The position numbers were made by a program, and so were the translations under genes. The notes under the pieces were generated by a model. That model saw only the letters and a list, made by a program, of their open reading frames with translations, did not search any database and was not told where the DNA came from. A stretch of DNA of 64,000 nt. It comes from Rouxiella aceris. Its GTDB lineage: Bacteria > Pseudomonadota > Gammaproteobacteria > Enterobacterales > Enterobacteriaceae. The stretch lies in contig NZ_JAADJU010000004.1 of the NCBI RefSeq assembly GCF_012933545.1, positions 372,001 through 436,000 on the forward strand, in the 5' to 3' direction. Position 1 is the stretch's first letter, and every line of letters starts with the position of its first letter. Positions 53,397-62,513 of the stretch are shown here, piece by piece.

Positions 53397-53915
53397 ATGG
53401 CACTCCCTCGCAAACTGAAATACCTCAACCTGTTTAACGACGGTCTGAGCTACATGGGCGTGGTGCAGTCGGTCACGTTGCCGAAACTGACCCGCAAGCT
53501 GGAGAACTACCGGGGCGGCGGCATGAACGGCTCAGCCGCGGTGGATTTAGGGCTGGACGATGACGCCCTGACCGTTGAGTGGTCAATGGGCGGCCTTCCT
53601 GACGAAACCGTATGGGCGCAGTACGCGGCGGCAAGTAGCGCCGCCGTTCCGCTGCGCTTTGCCGGTTCATTCCAGCGCGATGACACCGGTGACGTGTCTG
53701 CCGTCGAGATCGTGCTGCGTGGCCGCCATAAAGAAATCGACCTTGGCGATATGAAACAGGGTGAAAACACCGAAAGCAAGATCTCGACCCAATGCACCTA
53801 TTACAAGCTGGTGATTGACGGCAAAACCCTGATTGAAATCGACACCGTGAACATGATCGAAAGCGTCAACGGTGTGGACATGCTCGAGCAGCACCGCCGC
53901 AATCTCGGCCTGTAA
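53397..53915 (+). CDS. FII: Tail tube protein (gpFII)
   Basis: 172 aa, as in P2. MALPRKLKYLNLFNDG, VQSVTLPKLTRKLENYRGGGM and the C-terminus VDMLEQHRRNLGL. Forms the inner tube inside FI. Confidence 0.96.
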   Translation: MALPRKLKYLNLFNDGLSYMGVVQSVTLPKLTRKLENYRGGGMNGSAAVDLGLDDDALTVEWSMGGLPDETVWAQYAAASSAAVPLRFAGSFQRDDTGDVSAVEIVLRGRHKEIDLGDMKQGENTESKISTQCTYYKLVIDGKTLIEIDTVNMIESVNGVDMLEQHRRNLGL

Positions 53916-53974
53916 TATTCTGGCGATCAGCACGCTGGCCGCCCACTCCCTTTGTGACGATAAAGAGATAAAAA

Positions 53975-54277
53975 ATGAAACAAGAAAATGCACAGAACAC
54001 CACCGAAAATCCCAATGTCGTGATGCTGGACACCCCGATTAAACGCGGTGACACGGTTATCGAGTCCATCACCATGATCCGCCCGAATGCCGGTGCACTG
54101 CGCGGGGTGGGACTGGCCGATGTGGCAAGTTCGAACGTCGACGCGCTTATCACGGTATTGCCGCGCATCACTTACCCCAGCCTCACCAAAGAGGAATGCG
54201 CCGCGCTGGAGTTACCGGACTTTATTGCGCTCGCCAGCAAGGTGATCGGTTTTTTAGCGCCGAATTCGGCCCAATAA
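53975..54277 (+). CDS. E: Tail protein E (tape-measure chaperone, short form)
   Basis: 100 aa (P2 91). Helical, MLDTPIKRGDTVIESITMIRPNAGALRGVGL. Near its end it carries a slippery run, so part of the ribosomes make the longer E+E' protein. Confidence 0.92.
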   Translation: MKQENAQNTTENPNVVMLDTPIKRGDTVIESITMIRPNAGALRGVGLADVASSNVDALITVLPRITYPSLTKEECAALELPDFIALASKVIGFLAPNSAQ

Positions 54278-54429
54278 GCTACCCGCCACGCTTGGGGGTT
54301 GATGACCTGATGGCCGACGTGGCAGCGGTCTTTCACTGGCCGCCGTCAGAACTCTTTCCGATGAGCCTGACCGAGCTCATCAACTGGCGCGAAAAAGCGC
54401 TCGAACGAAGTGGACACACCAATGAGTAA
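53975..54429 (+). CDS. E': E+E' frameshift product
   Basis: A -1 slip at TTTTTTA (54250-54256; zero-frame codons GGT TTT TTA) leads into an extension of 57 residues: SAEFGPISYPPRL, DDLMADVAAVFHWPPSELFPMSLTELINWREKALE. The total is about 151 aa; P2 E+E' is 142. This recoding is established for P2 and is conserved in long-tailed phages as a tape-measure chaperone pair. Confidence 0.88.
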
Positions 54430-56869
54430 CAACGTGACGTTGCAGGTATTACTCAAAGCCGTTGACCAAGCCAGCCGCCCGTTTAAATCCGTCCAGACAG
54501 CGAGCAAATCGCTGTCTGATGACATCCGAAAAACGCAATCCTCCATCAAAGAGCTGAACGCTCAGGCCGGACGCATTGAGGGTTTTCGTAAAACCAGCGC
54601 GCAGCTCGCCGTCACCGGTAACGCCCTGAAAGAGGCCAGACAGGAGGCCGCACAGCTTGCCATTGCGTTTAGAAATACCGAAAGACCAACCCGCGCACAG
54701 GTGCAGGCGCTGGAGGCCGCCAAGCGCTCAGCCGCCGAGCTGCAAACCAAGTACAACGGCCTGCGCCAGTCAGTGCAGCGCCAGCGGCTTGAGCTCTCAC
54801 AGGCGGGCATCAATACCCGCACGCTGTCCGAATCCGAGCGCCGTCTCAGAACCTCTCTGAGTGAAACCAACAGTCAGCTTGAGCGCCAGCGCGCATCGCT
54901 TGCCCGCGTCAGTGCGCAGCAGGCCCGCCTCAACGGTATTCAGAACCGCTATCAGGCAGGTAAGCAGCTTGCCGGAAGCGTCACCGCCGCCGGTGCCGTC
55001 GGGGTTGGGATTGCGACTGCTGGCGTGATGGCCGGTGGCTCGCTGCTCAAACCCGGCTATGACTTTGCACAGAAAAACTCTGAATTGCAGGCGGTGCTCG
55101 GGTTAAAGAAAGACTCGGCGGACATGCAGAGCCTGAGAAAACAGGCGCGCCTGCTCGGGGATAATACGGCGGCCAGCGCCGATGACGCCGCCGCGGCGCA
55201 AATTATCGTGGCGAAATCCGGGGCAGACAAAGACGGCATTCTGGCGGCCACCCCCACCATCCTGAATCTGTCATTGGCGAACAAGCGCAGCATGGAAGAA
55301 AACGCCACCCTGTTGATGGGCGTGAAATCTGCGTTTGGTATGAGTAACGACAAGGTCGCGCACATTGGGGATGTTATCTCAACGACCATGAATAAGTCGG
55401 CGGCCACGTTCGACGGCCTGAGCGACACCATGACCTATGCCGCCCCGGTGGCAAAGAACGCCGGTATCAGCGTCGAGCAAACCGCTGCCATGGCGGCGGC
55501 GCTGGCGGACGCCAAAATCACCGGGTCAATGGCCGGTACCGGCAGCCGTGCGGTTATTACCCGGCTTCAGGCACCCACCGGCGGCGCCGCCACCGCGCTG
55601 AGTGAGCTGCGGGTCAAAACAGCGGACAGCAAGGGGAACATGCGCCCGCTGTTTGTCATTCTGAAAGAAATGCAAAAGAGCTTTGAGAAAAACAAGCTCG
55701 GCGACTCGCAGCGTGCGCAGTACATGAAAGCCATCTTTGGCGAAGAGGCCAGCTCAGCGGCGGCAGTGCTGATGTCCGATGCCAGCTCGGGCAAACTCGA
55801 CCAGCTCACGAAAGCGCTGCAAACCTCGGACGGCAAAACCGCCGAGCTGGTCACTATCATGCAGGACAACCTCGGCGGTGACTTTAAAGAGTTTCAGTCA
55901 GCCTACGAGGCCGTCGGTACTGACCTGTTTGACCAGCAGGAGGGCTCGCTGCGCAATCTGGTACAGACCGCCACCCAGTACGTGCTCAAGCTGGATAAAT
56001 GGATAGTTGAGAATAAAGAACTGGCGGCCACCATCGGCAAGCTGGCCGGTGGCGCGCTGCTGGTTGTGGGGGCGCTGGGATTGATTGGGCTGGTTGTCGG
56101 GCCGGTGCTCGGCGGGATAAATGCCATCGTGATGGCGGCGAGTTTCCTGTGGTCGGGATTAACCGCCGTGGGCAGTGCCATCGTGAGCGTGATTGCCGGG
56201 CTGACGTGGCCGATTGTGGCCGTTGGTGTGGCTATCGTCGCCGGTGCGCTGCTCATCCGAAAATACTGGGAACCTATCAGCGCCTTCTTCAGCGGCGTAG
56301 TTCAGGGGCTCGGGGCGGCGTTTGCGCCGGTCAGCGAGCTGTTTTCACCGCTCAAACCGGTGTTTGACTGGCTTGGCGAAAAACTTCAGGCCGTAGGGCA
56401 GTGGTTTAAAGACCTGATTGAGCCGGTGAGGTCGACACAGGAAACGCTCGACGGCTGCAAAAATGCGGGCGTGATGTTCGGTAAGGCTATCGCGGACGCA
56501 CTGACCACACCGCTGATCGCATTCAACAAGCTGCGCGAGGGGGTTGACTGGCTGCTGGAGAAAATGGGCCTTATCAAAGATGAATCGGCAGACATCGATA
56601 AAAACGCCGATAAGGCGCGCGCAGGGGATAAAAACAATGGCGGGCGTGACCCGTCTTATCTCCCGCCGGGCGGACTGCTCGGCGGGGGTTACGCGCCGGT
56701 GTCAGCAGGCGGTGGGCGTAGTTATCAGGATAACAGCACGCACACCTACCAGATTATGACCGACGGCAGCGGAAACGGGCGGGACAGTGGTCGGGAGATC
56801 CGCGAACAGCTCGACGCGCGTGACCGTCAGCGCCGCGCCGAAGCCCGCTCACGTATGGGCCATGATTAA
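54422..56869 (+). CDS. T: Tail tape measure protein (gpT)
   Basis: 815 aa, exactly the P2 length. N-terminal 200 residues coiled coil (TLQVLLKAVDQASRPFKSVQTASKSL...), then a Gly-rich hydrophobic segment, a tape-measure core (DKVAHIGDVISTTMNKSAATFDGLSDTM), four hydrophobic helices at about 540-620, and a Gly/Arg-rich tail. ATG 54422 overlaps E'. Confidence 0.95.
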   Translation: MSNNVTLQVLLKAVDQASRPFKSVQTASKSLSDDIRKTQSSIKELNAQAGRIEGFRKTSAQLAVTGNALKEARQEAAQLAIAFRNTERPTRAQVQALEAAKRSAAELQTKYNGLRQSVQRQRLELSQAGINTRTLSESERRLRTSLSETNSQLERQRASLARVSAQQARLNGIQNRYQAGKQLAGSVTAAGAVGVGIATAGVMAGGSLLKPGYDFAQKNSELQAVLGLKKDSADMQSLRKQARLLGDNTAASADDAAAAQIIVAKSGADKDGILAATPTILNLSLANKRSMEENATLLMGVKSAFGMSNDKVAHIGDVISTTMNKSAATFDGLSDTMTYAAPVAKNAGISVEQTAAMAAALADAKITGSMAGTGSRAVITRLQAPTGGAATALSELRVKTADSKGNMRPLFVILKEMQKSFEKNKLGDSQRAQYMKAIFGEEASSAAAVLMSDASSGKLDQLTKALQTSDGKTAELVTIMQDNLGGDFKEFQSAYEAVGTDLFDQQEGSLRNLVQTATQYVLKLDKWIVENKELAATIGKLAGGALLVVGALGLIGLVVGPVLGGINAIVMAASFLWSGLTAVGSAIVSVIAGLTWPIVAVGVAIVAGALLIRKYWEPISAFFSGVVQGLGAAFAPVSELFSPLKPVFDWLGEKLQAVGQWFKDLIEPVRSTQETLDGCKNAGVMFGKAIADALTTPLIAFNKLREGVDWLLEKMGLIKDESADIDKNADKARAGDKNNGGRDPSYLPPGGLLGGGYAPVSAGGGRSYQDNSTHTYQIMTDGSGNGRDSGREIREQLDARDRQRRAEARSRMGHD

Positions 56870-56881
56870 GGAGCATTTAGC

Positions 56882-57346
56882 ATGATGTTAACACTCGGCT
56901 TTTTTGTCTTTCAGTTGCAGACCGTGCCTTATCAAAGCCTGCAACGCAGCGTGGATTATCGCTGGCCGTCAAACAGCCGTATCGGCCAGCGCCCGACGGT
57001 ACAGTTTCTCGGCGTCAGCGAGGAGAAAATTACGCTTTCCGGCGTGCTGATGCCGGAAATTACCGGCGGACGCTTGTCCCTGCTGGCGCTCAACATCATG
57101 GCCGACCAAGGCAAAGCGTGGCCGCTGCTGGAGGGGAGCGGCACCATTTACGGCATGTTTGTGGTGAACAGCATCAGTGAAACCCGCACCGAGTTTTTCA
57201 GCGACGGCAGCGCCCGAAAGATTGAGTTTACGCTGACGCTCACCCGCGTGGATCAGTCGCTGACGGCCATGTTTGGCGATTTAAAGGCACAGGCTAATGA
57301 CCTGCTGACTAACGCCGGTGATTATACGAAGGGGTTGCTATCGTGA
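56882..57346 (+). CDS. U: Tail protein U
   Basis: 154 aa (P2 159). LGFFVFQLQTVPYQSLQRSVDYRWPSNSRIGQRPTVQFLG is the family start. Two adjacent ATGs (56882, 56885) behind AAGGAG. Overlaps D by 4 bp. Confidence 0.95.
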   Translation: MMLTLGFFVFQLQTVPYQSLQRSVDYRWPSNSRIGQRPTVQFLGVSEEKITLSGVLMPEITGGRLSLLALNIMADQGKAWPLLEGSGTIYGMFVVNSISETRTEFFSDGSARKIEFTLTLTRVDQSLTAMFGDLKAQANDLLTNAGDYTKGLLS

Positions 57347-58503
57347 TAACGGGGATGACACTCGACGCGGGGGCTAAAATTGCGCCCGCTTTTATGCTGA
57401 CGATGGGGGGAAACGACCTGACACGCGATATCAGTCCACGCCTGCTTTCACTGACGCTGACGGATAATCGCGGATTTGTGGCTGACCAGCTCGACATCGA
57501 GCTCGACGACGCCGACGGGCTGGTTGCTATGCCGCCGCGTGGCGCGGTGCTGTCACTGTTCCTCGGCTGGCAGGGTGCGGCGCTGATTGGCAAAGGTGAT
57601 TTTACCGTGGATGAGATTGAGCACCGGGGCGCGCCTGACACGCTGACCATTCGGGCGCGCAGTGCTGACTTTCGCGGTACGCTCAACTCCCGCCGCGAGG
57701 TGTCTTACCACGACACCACACTCGGTCAGGTGGTTGAACAGATTGCGATGCGCAACAAGCTAACGGCCAGCGTTGCCGGTTCGCTTTCGGCTATCAAAGT
57801 GCCGCACATTGACCAGTCGCAGGAGTCCGACGCCAAGTTTTTAACACGGCTTGCCACGCGCAACGGGGCGGAGGTGTCAGTCAAGGCCGGTAAGCTGCTC
57901 TTTCTGAAAGCGGGCAACGGCACTACGGCCAGCGGAAAACCCATCCCCGCAATGACCATCGAGCGCAGCGACGGAGATCGCCACCAGTTCGCCATTGCTG
58001 ACCGAGGGGCTTACACCGGCGTCACGGCAAAATGGCTGCACACCAAAGACCCAAAACCGAAAACGCAGAAGGTGAAAATTAAGCGCAAACCCAAACAGCA
58101 GTTTTTGCGCGCACTCCAGCACCCCAAGGCCAAGGCCGCCCCGAAGGCAAAAGCCCCGACCAAAGCGCCGGAGGCCAAAGAAGGCGAATACATGGCCGGT
58201 GAGGCGGATAACGTTTTTGCCCTGACCACCACGTATGCCAGCAAGGCACAGGCAGTACGTGCCGCCGCAGCCAAGTGGGACAAGCTGCAACGCGGCGTAG
58301 CGGAGTTCTCCATCAGTCTGGCCATGGGGCGTGCCGATTTATACCCCGAGACGCCGGTCAGCGTCAGCGGGTTTAAGCGCGTCATAGACGAACAGAAGTG
58401 GGTCATTACTAAAGTGACTCACTCACTCAACAATAACGGCTACACGACGAGCCTGGAGCTTGAGGTCAGGCTTTCTGACGTGGAGTATGAAACAGAAGAT
58501 TAA
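57343..58503 (+). CDS. D: Tail hub / late control protein D
   Basis: 386 aa (P2 387). LDAGAKIAPAFMLTMGGNDLTRDISPRLLSLTLTDNRGF and HIDQSQESDAKFLTRLATRNGAEVSV are typical. A Lys/Ala/Pro-rich linker (about residues 240-285) separates the hub domains. GTG 57343 overlaps the U stop; ATG 57355 is possible. Confidence 0.95.
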   Translation: MITGMTLDAGAKIAPAFMLTMGGNDLTRDISPRLLSLTLTDNRGFVADQLDIELDDADGLVAMPPRGAVLSLFLGWQGAALIGKGDFTVDEIEHRGAPDTLTIRARSADFRGTLNSRREVSYHDTTLGQVVEQIAMRNKLTASVAGSLSAIKVPHIDQSQESDAKFLTRLATRNGAEVSVKAGKLLFLKAGNGTTASGKPIPAMTIERSDGDRHQFAIADRGAYTGVTAKWLHTKDPKPKTQKVKIKRKPKQQFLRALQHPKAKAAPKAKAPTKAPEAKEGEYMAGEADNVFALTTTYASKAQAVRAAAAKWDKLQRGVAEFSISLAMGRADLYPETPVSVSGFKRVIDEQKWVITKVTHSLNNNGYTTSLELEVRLSDVEYETED

Positions 58504-58591
58504 TTCACCAAAATAAACCATAACCATTTGTTTTAAATGATTTAAATAGTTAAAATACCTTTATTGAAAGGCAACTGATTGAGGTGATCCC

Positions 58592-58810
58592 ATGTTCCAT
58601 TGTCCACTCTGCAAATACGCTGCACATACCCGCTCAAGCCGTTACCTGAGCGAGAACACGAAAGAACGTTACAACCAATGCCAGAACATCAATTGCGGGC
58701 ATACGTTCAAGACAATGGAGTCATTCGACGGATCAATCGTGAAGCCGAGTCTCATCTGCGCCGTGATGCCTCACCCGACGACCCACGGTCAGCAAACTTT
58801 CCTGATGTAG
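58592..58810 (+). CDS. ogr: Late gene activator Ogr
   Basis: 72 aa, the P2 length. Zinc finger C4-x2-C7-x22-C30-x4-C35, identical in spacing to Ogr/Delta. Binds upstream of late promoters and recruits RNA polymerase through the alpha subunit; targets would be the P/O, V and FI leaders. GAGGTGAT precedes the ATG. Confidence 0.95.
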   Translation: MFHCPLCKYAAHTRSSRYLSENTKERYNQCQNINCGHTFKTMESFDGSIVKPSLICAVMPHPTTHGQQTFLM

Positions 58811-58815
58811 GATGC

Positions 58816-58855
58816 AAAAAAAAAAGCCCCGCACTTAAAAATGCGGGGCTTTTTG
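58816..58855. terminator. Bidirectional terminator after ogr
   Basis: AAAAAAAAAAGCCCCGCA-CTTAAAAA-TGCGGGGCTTTTT: 8-bp GC-rich stem with A- and T-runs on both sides. It isolates the prophage right end from the chemoreceptor gene transcript. Confidence 0.95.
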
Positions 58856-58872
58856 TTAACTTTATTTCTCAA

Positions 58873-58891
58873 CGTGGTCAATGCGTGGACA
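58873..58891. promoter_or_regulatory. Integrase arm-type sites, right arm
   Basis: CGTGGTCA (58873) and CGTGGACA (58884), direct repeats with an 11-bp period like the left-arm pair TGTGGACA/TGTGGACG. They lie about 50 bp inside attR. Confidence 0.65.
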
Positions 58892-58939
58892 TTGATTAAA
58901 ATAAATCCTTTTATTTTAATTGGTTAATGCTTTATAGCT

Positions 58940-58961
58940 AGGCCTCGGTTGAGGCCTTTTT
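58940..58961. other. attR core of the P2-like prophage
   Basis: Identical to the 22 bp at 27758-27779. On this side the phage-derived left flank replaces the A-run, so the hairpin keeps a T-tract only for rightward transcripts. Confidence 0.9.
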
Positions 58962-58978
58962 TATTGCCGCTGCATCAG

Positions 58979-60289
58979 CTACAGATGCAAATTGTCTGCA
59001 GGGGATTCTGCGGCAGAGGTAGTGGTTATCATTTTAATCAGGTCCTGCATGCCCAGATTAACCCGGTTGATCACCTCACCGGTATCGCGGCTCAGGGTCA
59101 CGCCCCCCGCAGCTTGCATAACACAGCAATCCATACTGTCGATGGCGGCCAATACACCCTGGCGAATATGTTGCGTCAATTCATCTATTTCAATCGCCGC
59201 TTTACGGGATTGATCGGCAAGAGAACGAACCTCTCCGGCGACAATGGCAAAACCACGCCCCAAATCTCCGGCATGGGCCGCCTCGATGGTGGCGCTCATG
59301 GCCAGTAAATTGGATTGTGAGGAAATTCTACGGATAGCATCGACCATTTCGCCAATTCGTGCCGACGTTTGCCCGAGCTGACCGATAATTTGCGAGGTTT
59401 GTTGTGCCAGCGTCTCCACCTCCTGCATGCCCGCTACCGCATTTTGCACGATGGTCACCCCTTCGGACGCTGTTTTATCGGTACTGAGTGACAGCCGATG
59501 CAGATGAGCCATCAGGCTCTCTTGCTGATGCTGCTGATTGATTTGTTGGGTGACATTCTGGGCAATTTTCACCACCTTGATTACCCGCCCCTCATCGTCC
59601 AGCACCGGGTTGTAGCTGGCATCCAGCCAGACAGACCGGCCATGAATATCGACTCGCTCAAAACACCCGAGGATAAACTCGCCGTTTTGCAAACGTAACC
59701 AATGCCTGGGGTAATCTTCGGAATCACGCCACTGCGAGGTACATAATATCGCATGGGGTTTGCCAACAATTTGGCTAAGCGTATAACCCATCAATTGCAG
59801 AAAATTATCATTGGCATTCAATATATTGCCATCGGGGGTAAAACTAATCAGCAACATGGTTCGATTTATGGCCTGTAATACTCCCTGATGATTTTGAGAC
59901 TCATTAATTCTGTCTGTGATATCACTGGCAATTTTAATAATTTCTACCACTTTTCCTTGGGTATTGGTTACCGGGGCATATATTGCTTCCAGCCAGATAA
60001 TTGAGCCATTTTTATGAACGCGTTTTATATTGCCGCTGATGGCTTTGCCTTGATTGAGTCCTTGCCAGTGCAGCTTATAGGCAGCGCTGCCAGCAAACTC
60101 CGGCGTGCAAAAAAGGCTGTGGGGTTGACCGATGACCTCTTCACGAAGGTAGCCCATGATATTGAGAAACTGATTGTTTACATCAACGACAATGCCATCG
60201 TGGCTAAAAACAATCAGCGGAACAGCCTGTTGAATTGCCAGAAATTTATCACGCGCTGCGCTGCTGATTTGATGAGTAAATCGTTGCAT
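58979..60289 (-). CDS. Soluble chemoreceptor with two PAS domains (BdlA-like)
   Basis: 436 aa, no membrane segment. PAS 1 (about 15-130: VPLIVFSHDGIVVDVNNQFLNIMGY), PAS 2 (about 140-255: FTPDGNILNANDNFLQLMGYTLSQIVGKPHAILCT), each with a PAC tail (VVEIIKIASDITDRI; VIKVVKIAQNVTQQI), then a short MCP signalling domain with the hairpin tip SQSNLLAMSATIEAAHAGDLGRGFAIVAGEVR. Only the tip region is present, as in BdlA/aerotaxis-like receptors that sense redox or dispersal cues. ATG 60289 is preferred over a TTG at 60316. Its 3' end abuts attR. Confidence 0.9.
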   Translation of the reverse strand: MQRFTHQISSAARDKFLAIQQAVPLIVFSHDGIVVDVNNQFLNIMGYLREEVIGQPHSLFCTPEFAGSAAYKLHWQGLNQGKAISGNIKRVHKNGSIIWLEAIYAPVTNTQGKVVEIIKIASDITDRINESQNHQGVLQAINRTMLLISFTPDGNILNANDNFLQLMGYTLSQIVGKPHAILCTSQWRDSEDYPRHWLRLQNGEFILGCFERVDIHGRSVWLDASYNPVLDDEGRVIKVVKIAQNVTQQINQQHQQESLMAHLHRLSLSTDKTASEGVTIVQNAVAGMQEVETLAQQTSQIIGQLGQTSARIGEMVDAIRRISSQSNLLAMSATIEAAHAGDLGRGFAIVAGEVRSLADQSRKAAIEIDELTQHIRQGVLAAIDSMDCCVMQAAGGVTLSRDTGEVINRVNLGMQDLIKMITTTSAAESPADNLHL

Positions 60290-60611
60290 ATCTGACACGC
60301 CCTTAGCGCAAAACAACCAGACAAAGACACCGCGCTAACAGACTTTCTGTAAGAAAATAGTCTGTTTCAGTGAGCCTGGGATTTTTCCTGGCATGGAAGT
60401 ATGAAGAACACCGGCAGGAGAAACCTGACAAAAGCGCGATCAATACGTTGCGGTCAGTGAATGTCAGAAAATAATCATCTTGATTAATTATAAACTGACA
60501 AACTGTCCGGTAGTTGATATTACCGTCTCTCAAAAATCGCTATCTCAATGATAAGGATTTTTTGTATGTTCAGAATTAATCATAATTTATTTAGGTTAAA
60601 AAGAAAGGAAG
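60290..60611. other. Upstream region of the chemoreceptor gene
   Basis: About 320 bp between the chemoreceptor start and the rlmF terminator. AT-rich; presumably its promoter. A sigma-28-type promoter was looked for and not found with confidence. Confidence 0.4.
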
Positions 60612-60657
60612 ATTAAAAAAATTTTTAGCCTGTTGCGGAGAAGAAAACAGGCTAAAG
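60612..60657 (-). terminator. Terminator of rlmF
   Basis: Minus strand: TTTAGCCTGTT...AACAGGCTAAA stem, then AATTTTTTTAATC. About 24 bp after the rlmF stop. Confidence 0.85.
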
Positions 60658-60680
60658 GGTATGGCGGGGAATTTTTGAAT

Positions 60681-61670
60681 TTAACGCCAGCGTTTAACTG
60701 ACCAGGCCTTTTGCTGCGCCGGTGTCAGGAAGGTCCAGGCAACAAAGCGGCTAATTTTCTGGCCTTGCGCCATTTCAACAGTGCGCACATTGCTGGCTCC
60801 CGCTTCTTCCAGTGCCTCATAAATCAAGGGCAGCGTGGTTTTTTTGGAGATAAGCACGGTGTACCACAGGCAGTTATGGGATTTAGCAGCGCTCTCTTCG
60901 ACCATACGCACCACAAATGCTTCTTCACCCCCTTCACACCACAGCTCATTCTGCTGGCCGCCAAAGTTTAATTCTGCTTTATCATTACGGCGATCCAGCC
61001 CCAGGTTTTGACGCTTGCGCTGGGTACCCGCTGCCGCTTCGGCAGCAGAGCCGTGGAATGGTGGGTTACAGATCACAGCATCATAACGTTCGTCATGGCG
61101 AATAATGGTTTCAAAGATGCGTGGCGGTTTTGCCTGCAAGCGAAAACGCACCTGATTGGTCAACAGCGGGTTGGTGGCAACGATCTTCTTGGCAGCAGCC
61201 ATCGAGACTTCATCAATTTCGCTGGCAGTAAAACGCCAGCCATATTCGCGCAGTCCAATAATCGGATAAATGCAGTTGGCCCCGACACCAATATCGAGGA
61301 TCGCCACATTCTTGCCCTGCGGGATCACGCCAGCATTGCTGTCTGCCAGCAGATCGGCGAGATGGTGAATATAGTCGGCACGACCCGGGATCGGCGGGCA
61401 AAGGTAGTCGGCCGGAATATCCCAGTTTTCGATTTGATAGAAATGGCGCAACAAAGCGCGGTTTAATGTTTTGACCGCCATTGGTGCCGCAAAATCGATC
61501 GACAGGTCGCCCCATTTATTTTCAGCGACAAAAGCCCCAAGCTCTGGACTACTGGCGATCAACGCCGGAAAGTCATAGCGGCTACGATGGCGATTTCGCG
61601 CGTGAAGCCCGCTTTTTTCCTGCGGGAAAATAATCTTTTTATCCTGCGGAATCGCTTTCTTTCTTTCCAC
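60681..61670 (-). CDS. rlmF: 23S rRNA m6A1618 methyltransferase RlmF
   Basis: 329 aa (E. coli YbiN 308). Methylates A1618 of 23S rRNA with SAM. Basic N-terminus, HARNRHRSRYDFPALIASSPEL, SAM-binding ILDIGVGANCIYPIIG at about 127, catalytic NPPFHGSAAEA at about 204, and C-terminal VEMAQGQKISRFVAWTFL. The E. coli neighbour order dps...rlmF is kept apart from the prophage. Confidence 0.95.
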   Translation of the reverse strand: MERKKAIPQDKKIIFPQEKSGLHARNRHRSRYDFPALIASSPELGAFVAENKWGDLSIDFAAPMAVKTLNRALLRHFYQIENWDIPADYLCPPIPGRADYIHHLADLLADSNAGVIPQGKNVAILDIGVGANCIYPIIGLREYGWRFTASEIDEVSMAAAKKIVATNPLLTNQVRFRLQAKPPRIFETIIRHDERYDAVICNPPFHGSAAEAAAGTQRKRQNLGLDRRNDKAELNFGGQQNELWCEGGEEAFVVRMVEESAAKSHNCLWYTVLISKKTTLPLIYEALEEAGASNVRTVEMAQGQKISRFVAWTFLTPAQQKAWSVKRWR

Positions 61671-61876
61671 CTGAATGACTCTCCAATATCAATGTTAAGC
61701 TAACCTGGCCCCTGACGGTAAATGCGGTAATGTCGGCACCAGGTGAAATTCTGGCGCGTACGATACCATAAACCGCCGCACAACACTGTCAGCATGACAC
61801 ATAAGGCTACTGACAAAACGGGATAACTTTGGTTATCGTGCCGGAAATATCCAAATCAATCGAGGAATGCTGAACT

Positions 61877-62509
61877 ATGAGCGCTGATGACCGCTATTTT
61901 TATGAGCCTGCCAAAGGACATGGTCTGCCCCACGATCCCCTTAATGCCATTGTCGGCCCGCGGCCCATTGGCTGGATCTCTTCGCGTAATACCCTGGGAC
62001 AACGTAATCTCGCGCCATACAGCTTCTTCAATTGTTTTAATTATCGTCCACCGATCATTGGTTTTGCCAGCAGCGGCTGGAAAGACAGCGTCGCCAATAT
62101 TGTTGAAACCGGTGAATTTGTCTGGAACCTGACCACCCGCAGCCTGGCAGAAAAAATGAATGAAAGTTCGGCCTCTCTGCCCGCCGGTTGTGACGAGTTT
62201 GAGTTTGCCGGCCTGACCCCGCTGCCGGGCAGCCGGGTGGCGGCCGATCGCGTCGGCGAAAGTCCGGTCAACTTTGAGTGCAAATTGACGCAATGCATCC
62301 AACTGCAAAGCGCGGCAGGTGAAAAGATAGAGACCTGGCTGGTATTAGGCGAAGTGGTGGCGGTACATATTGCGCGCCACCTGCTCGATGAAAATGGCAT
62401 CTATCAAACTGCACTGGCGGAACCAGTACTGCGCGCAGGCGGCCCTTCGGCCTATTACGGTATCTCGGAAGCACTGCGCTTTGACCTGATCCGCCCTGAT
62501 GCACGCTAA
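61877..62509 (+). CDS. Flavin reductase-like FMN-binding protein
   Basis: 210 aa. Flavin-reductase domain: NAIVGPRPIGWISSRNTLGQRNLAPYSFFNCFNYRPPIIGFASS binds FMN; NIVETGEFVWNLTTRSLAEKMN follows; SAYYGISEALRFDLIRP closes. The second half is as in flavoredoxin/DUF447-type flavoproteins. Divergent from rlmF. Partner oxygenase or substrate unknown. Confidence 0.87.
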   Translation: MSADDRYFYEPAKGHGLPHDPLNAIVGPRPIGWISSRNTLGQRNLAPYSFFNCFNYRPPIIGFASSGWKDSVANIVETGEFVWNLTTRSLAEKMNESSASLPAGCDEFEFAGLTPLPGSRVAADRVGESPVNFECKLTQCIQLQSAAGEKIETWLVLGEVVAVHIARHLLDENGIYQTALAEPVLRAGGPSAYYGISEALRFDLIRPDAR

Positions 62510-62513
62510 ATGC

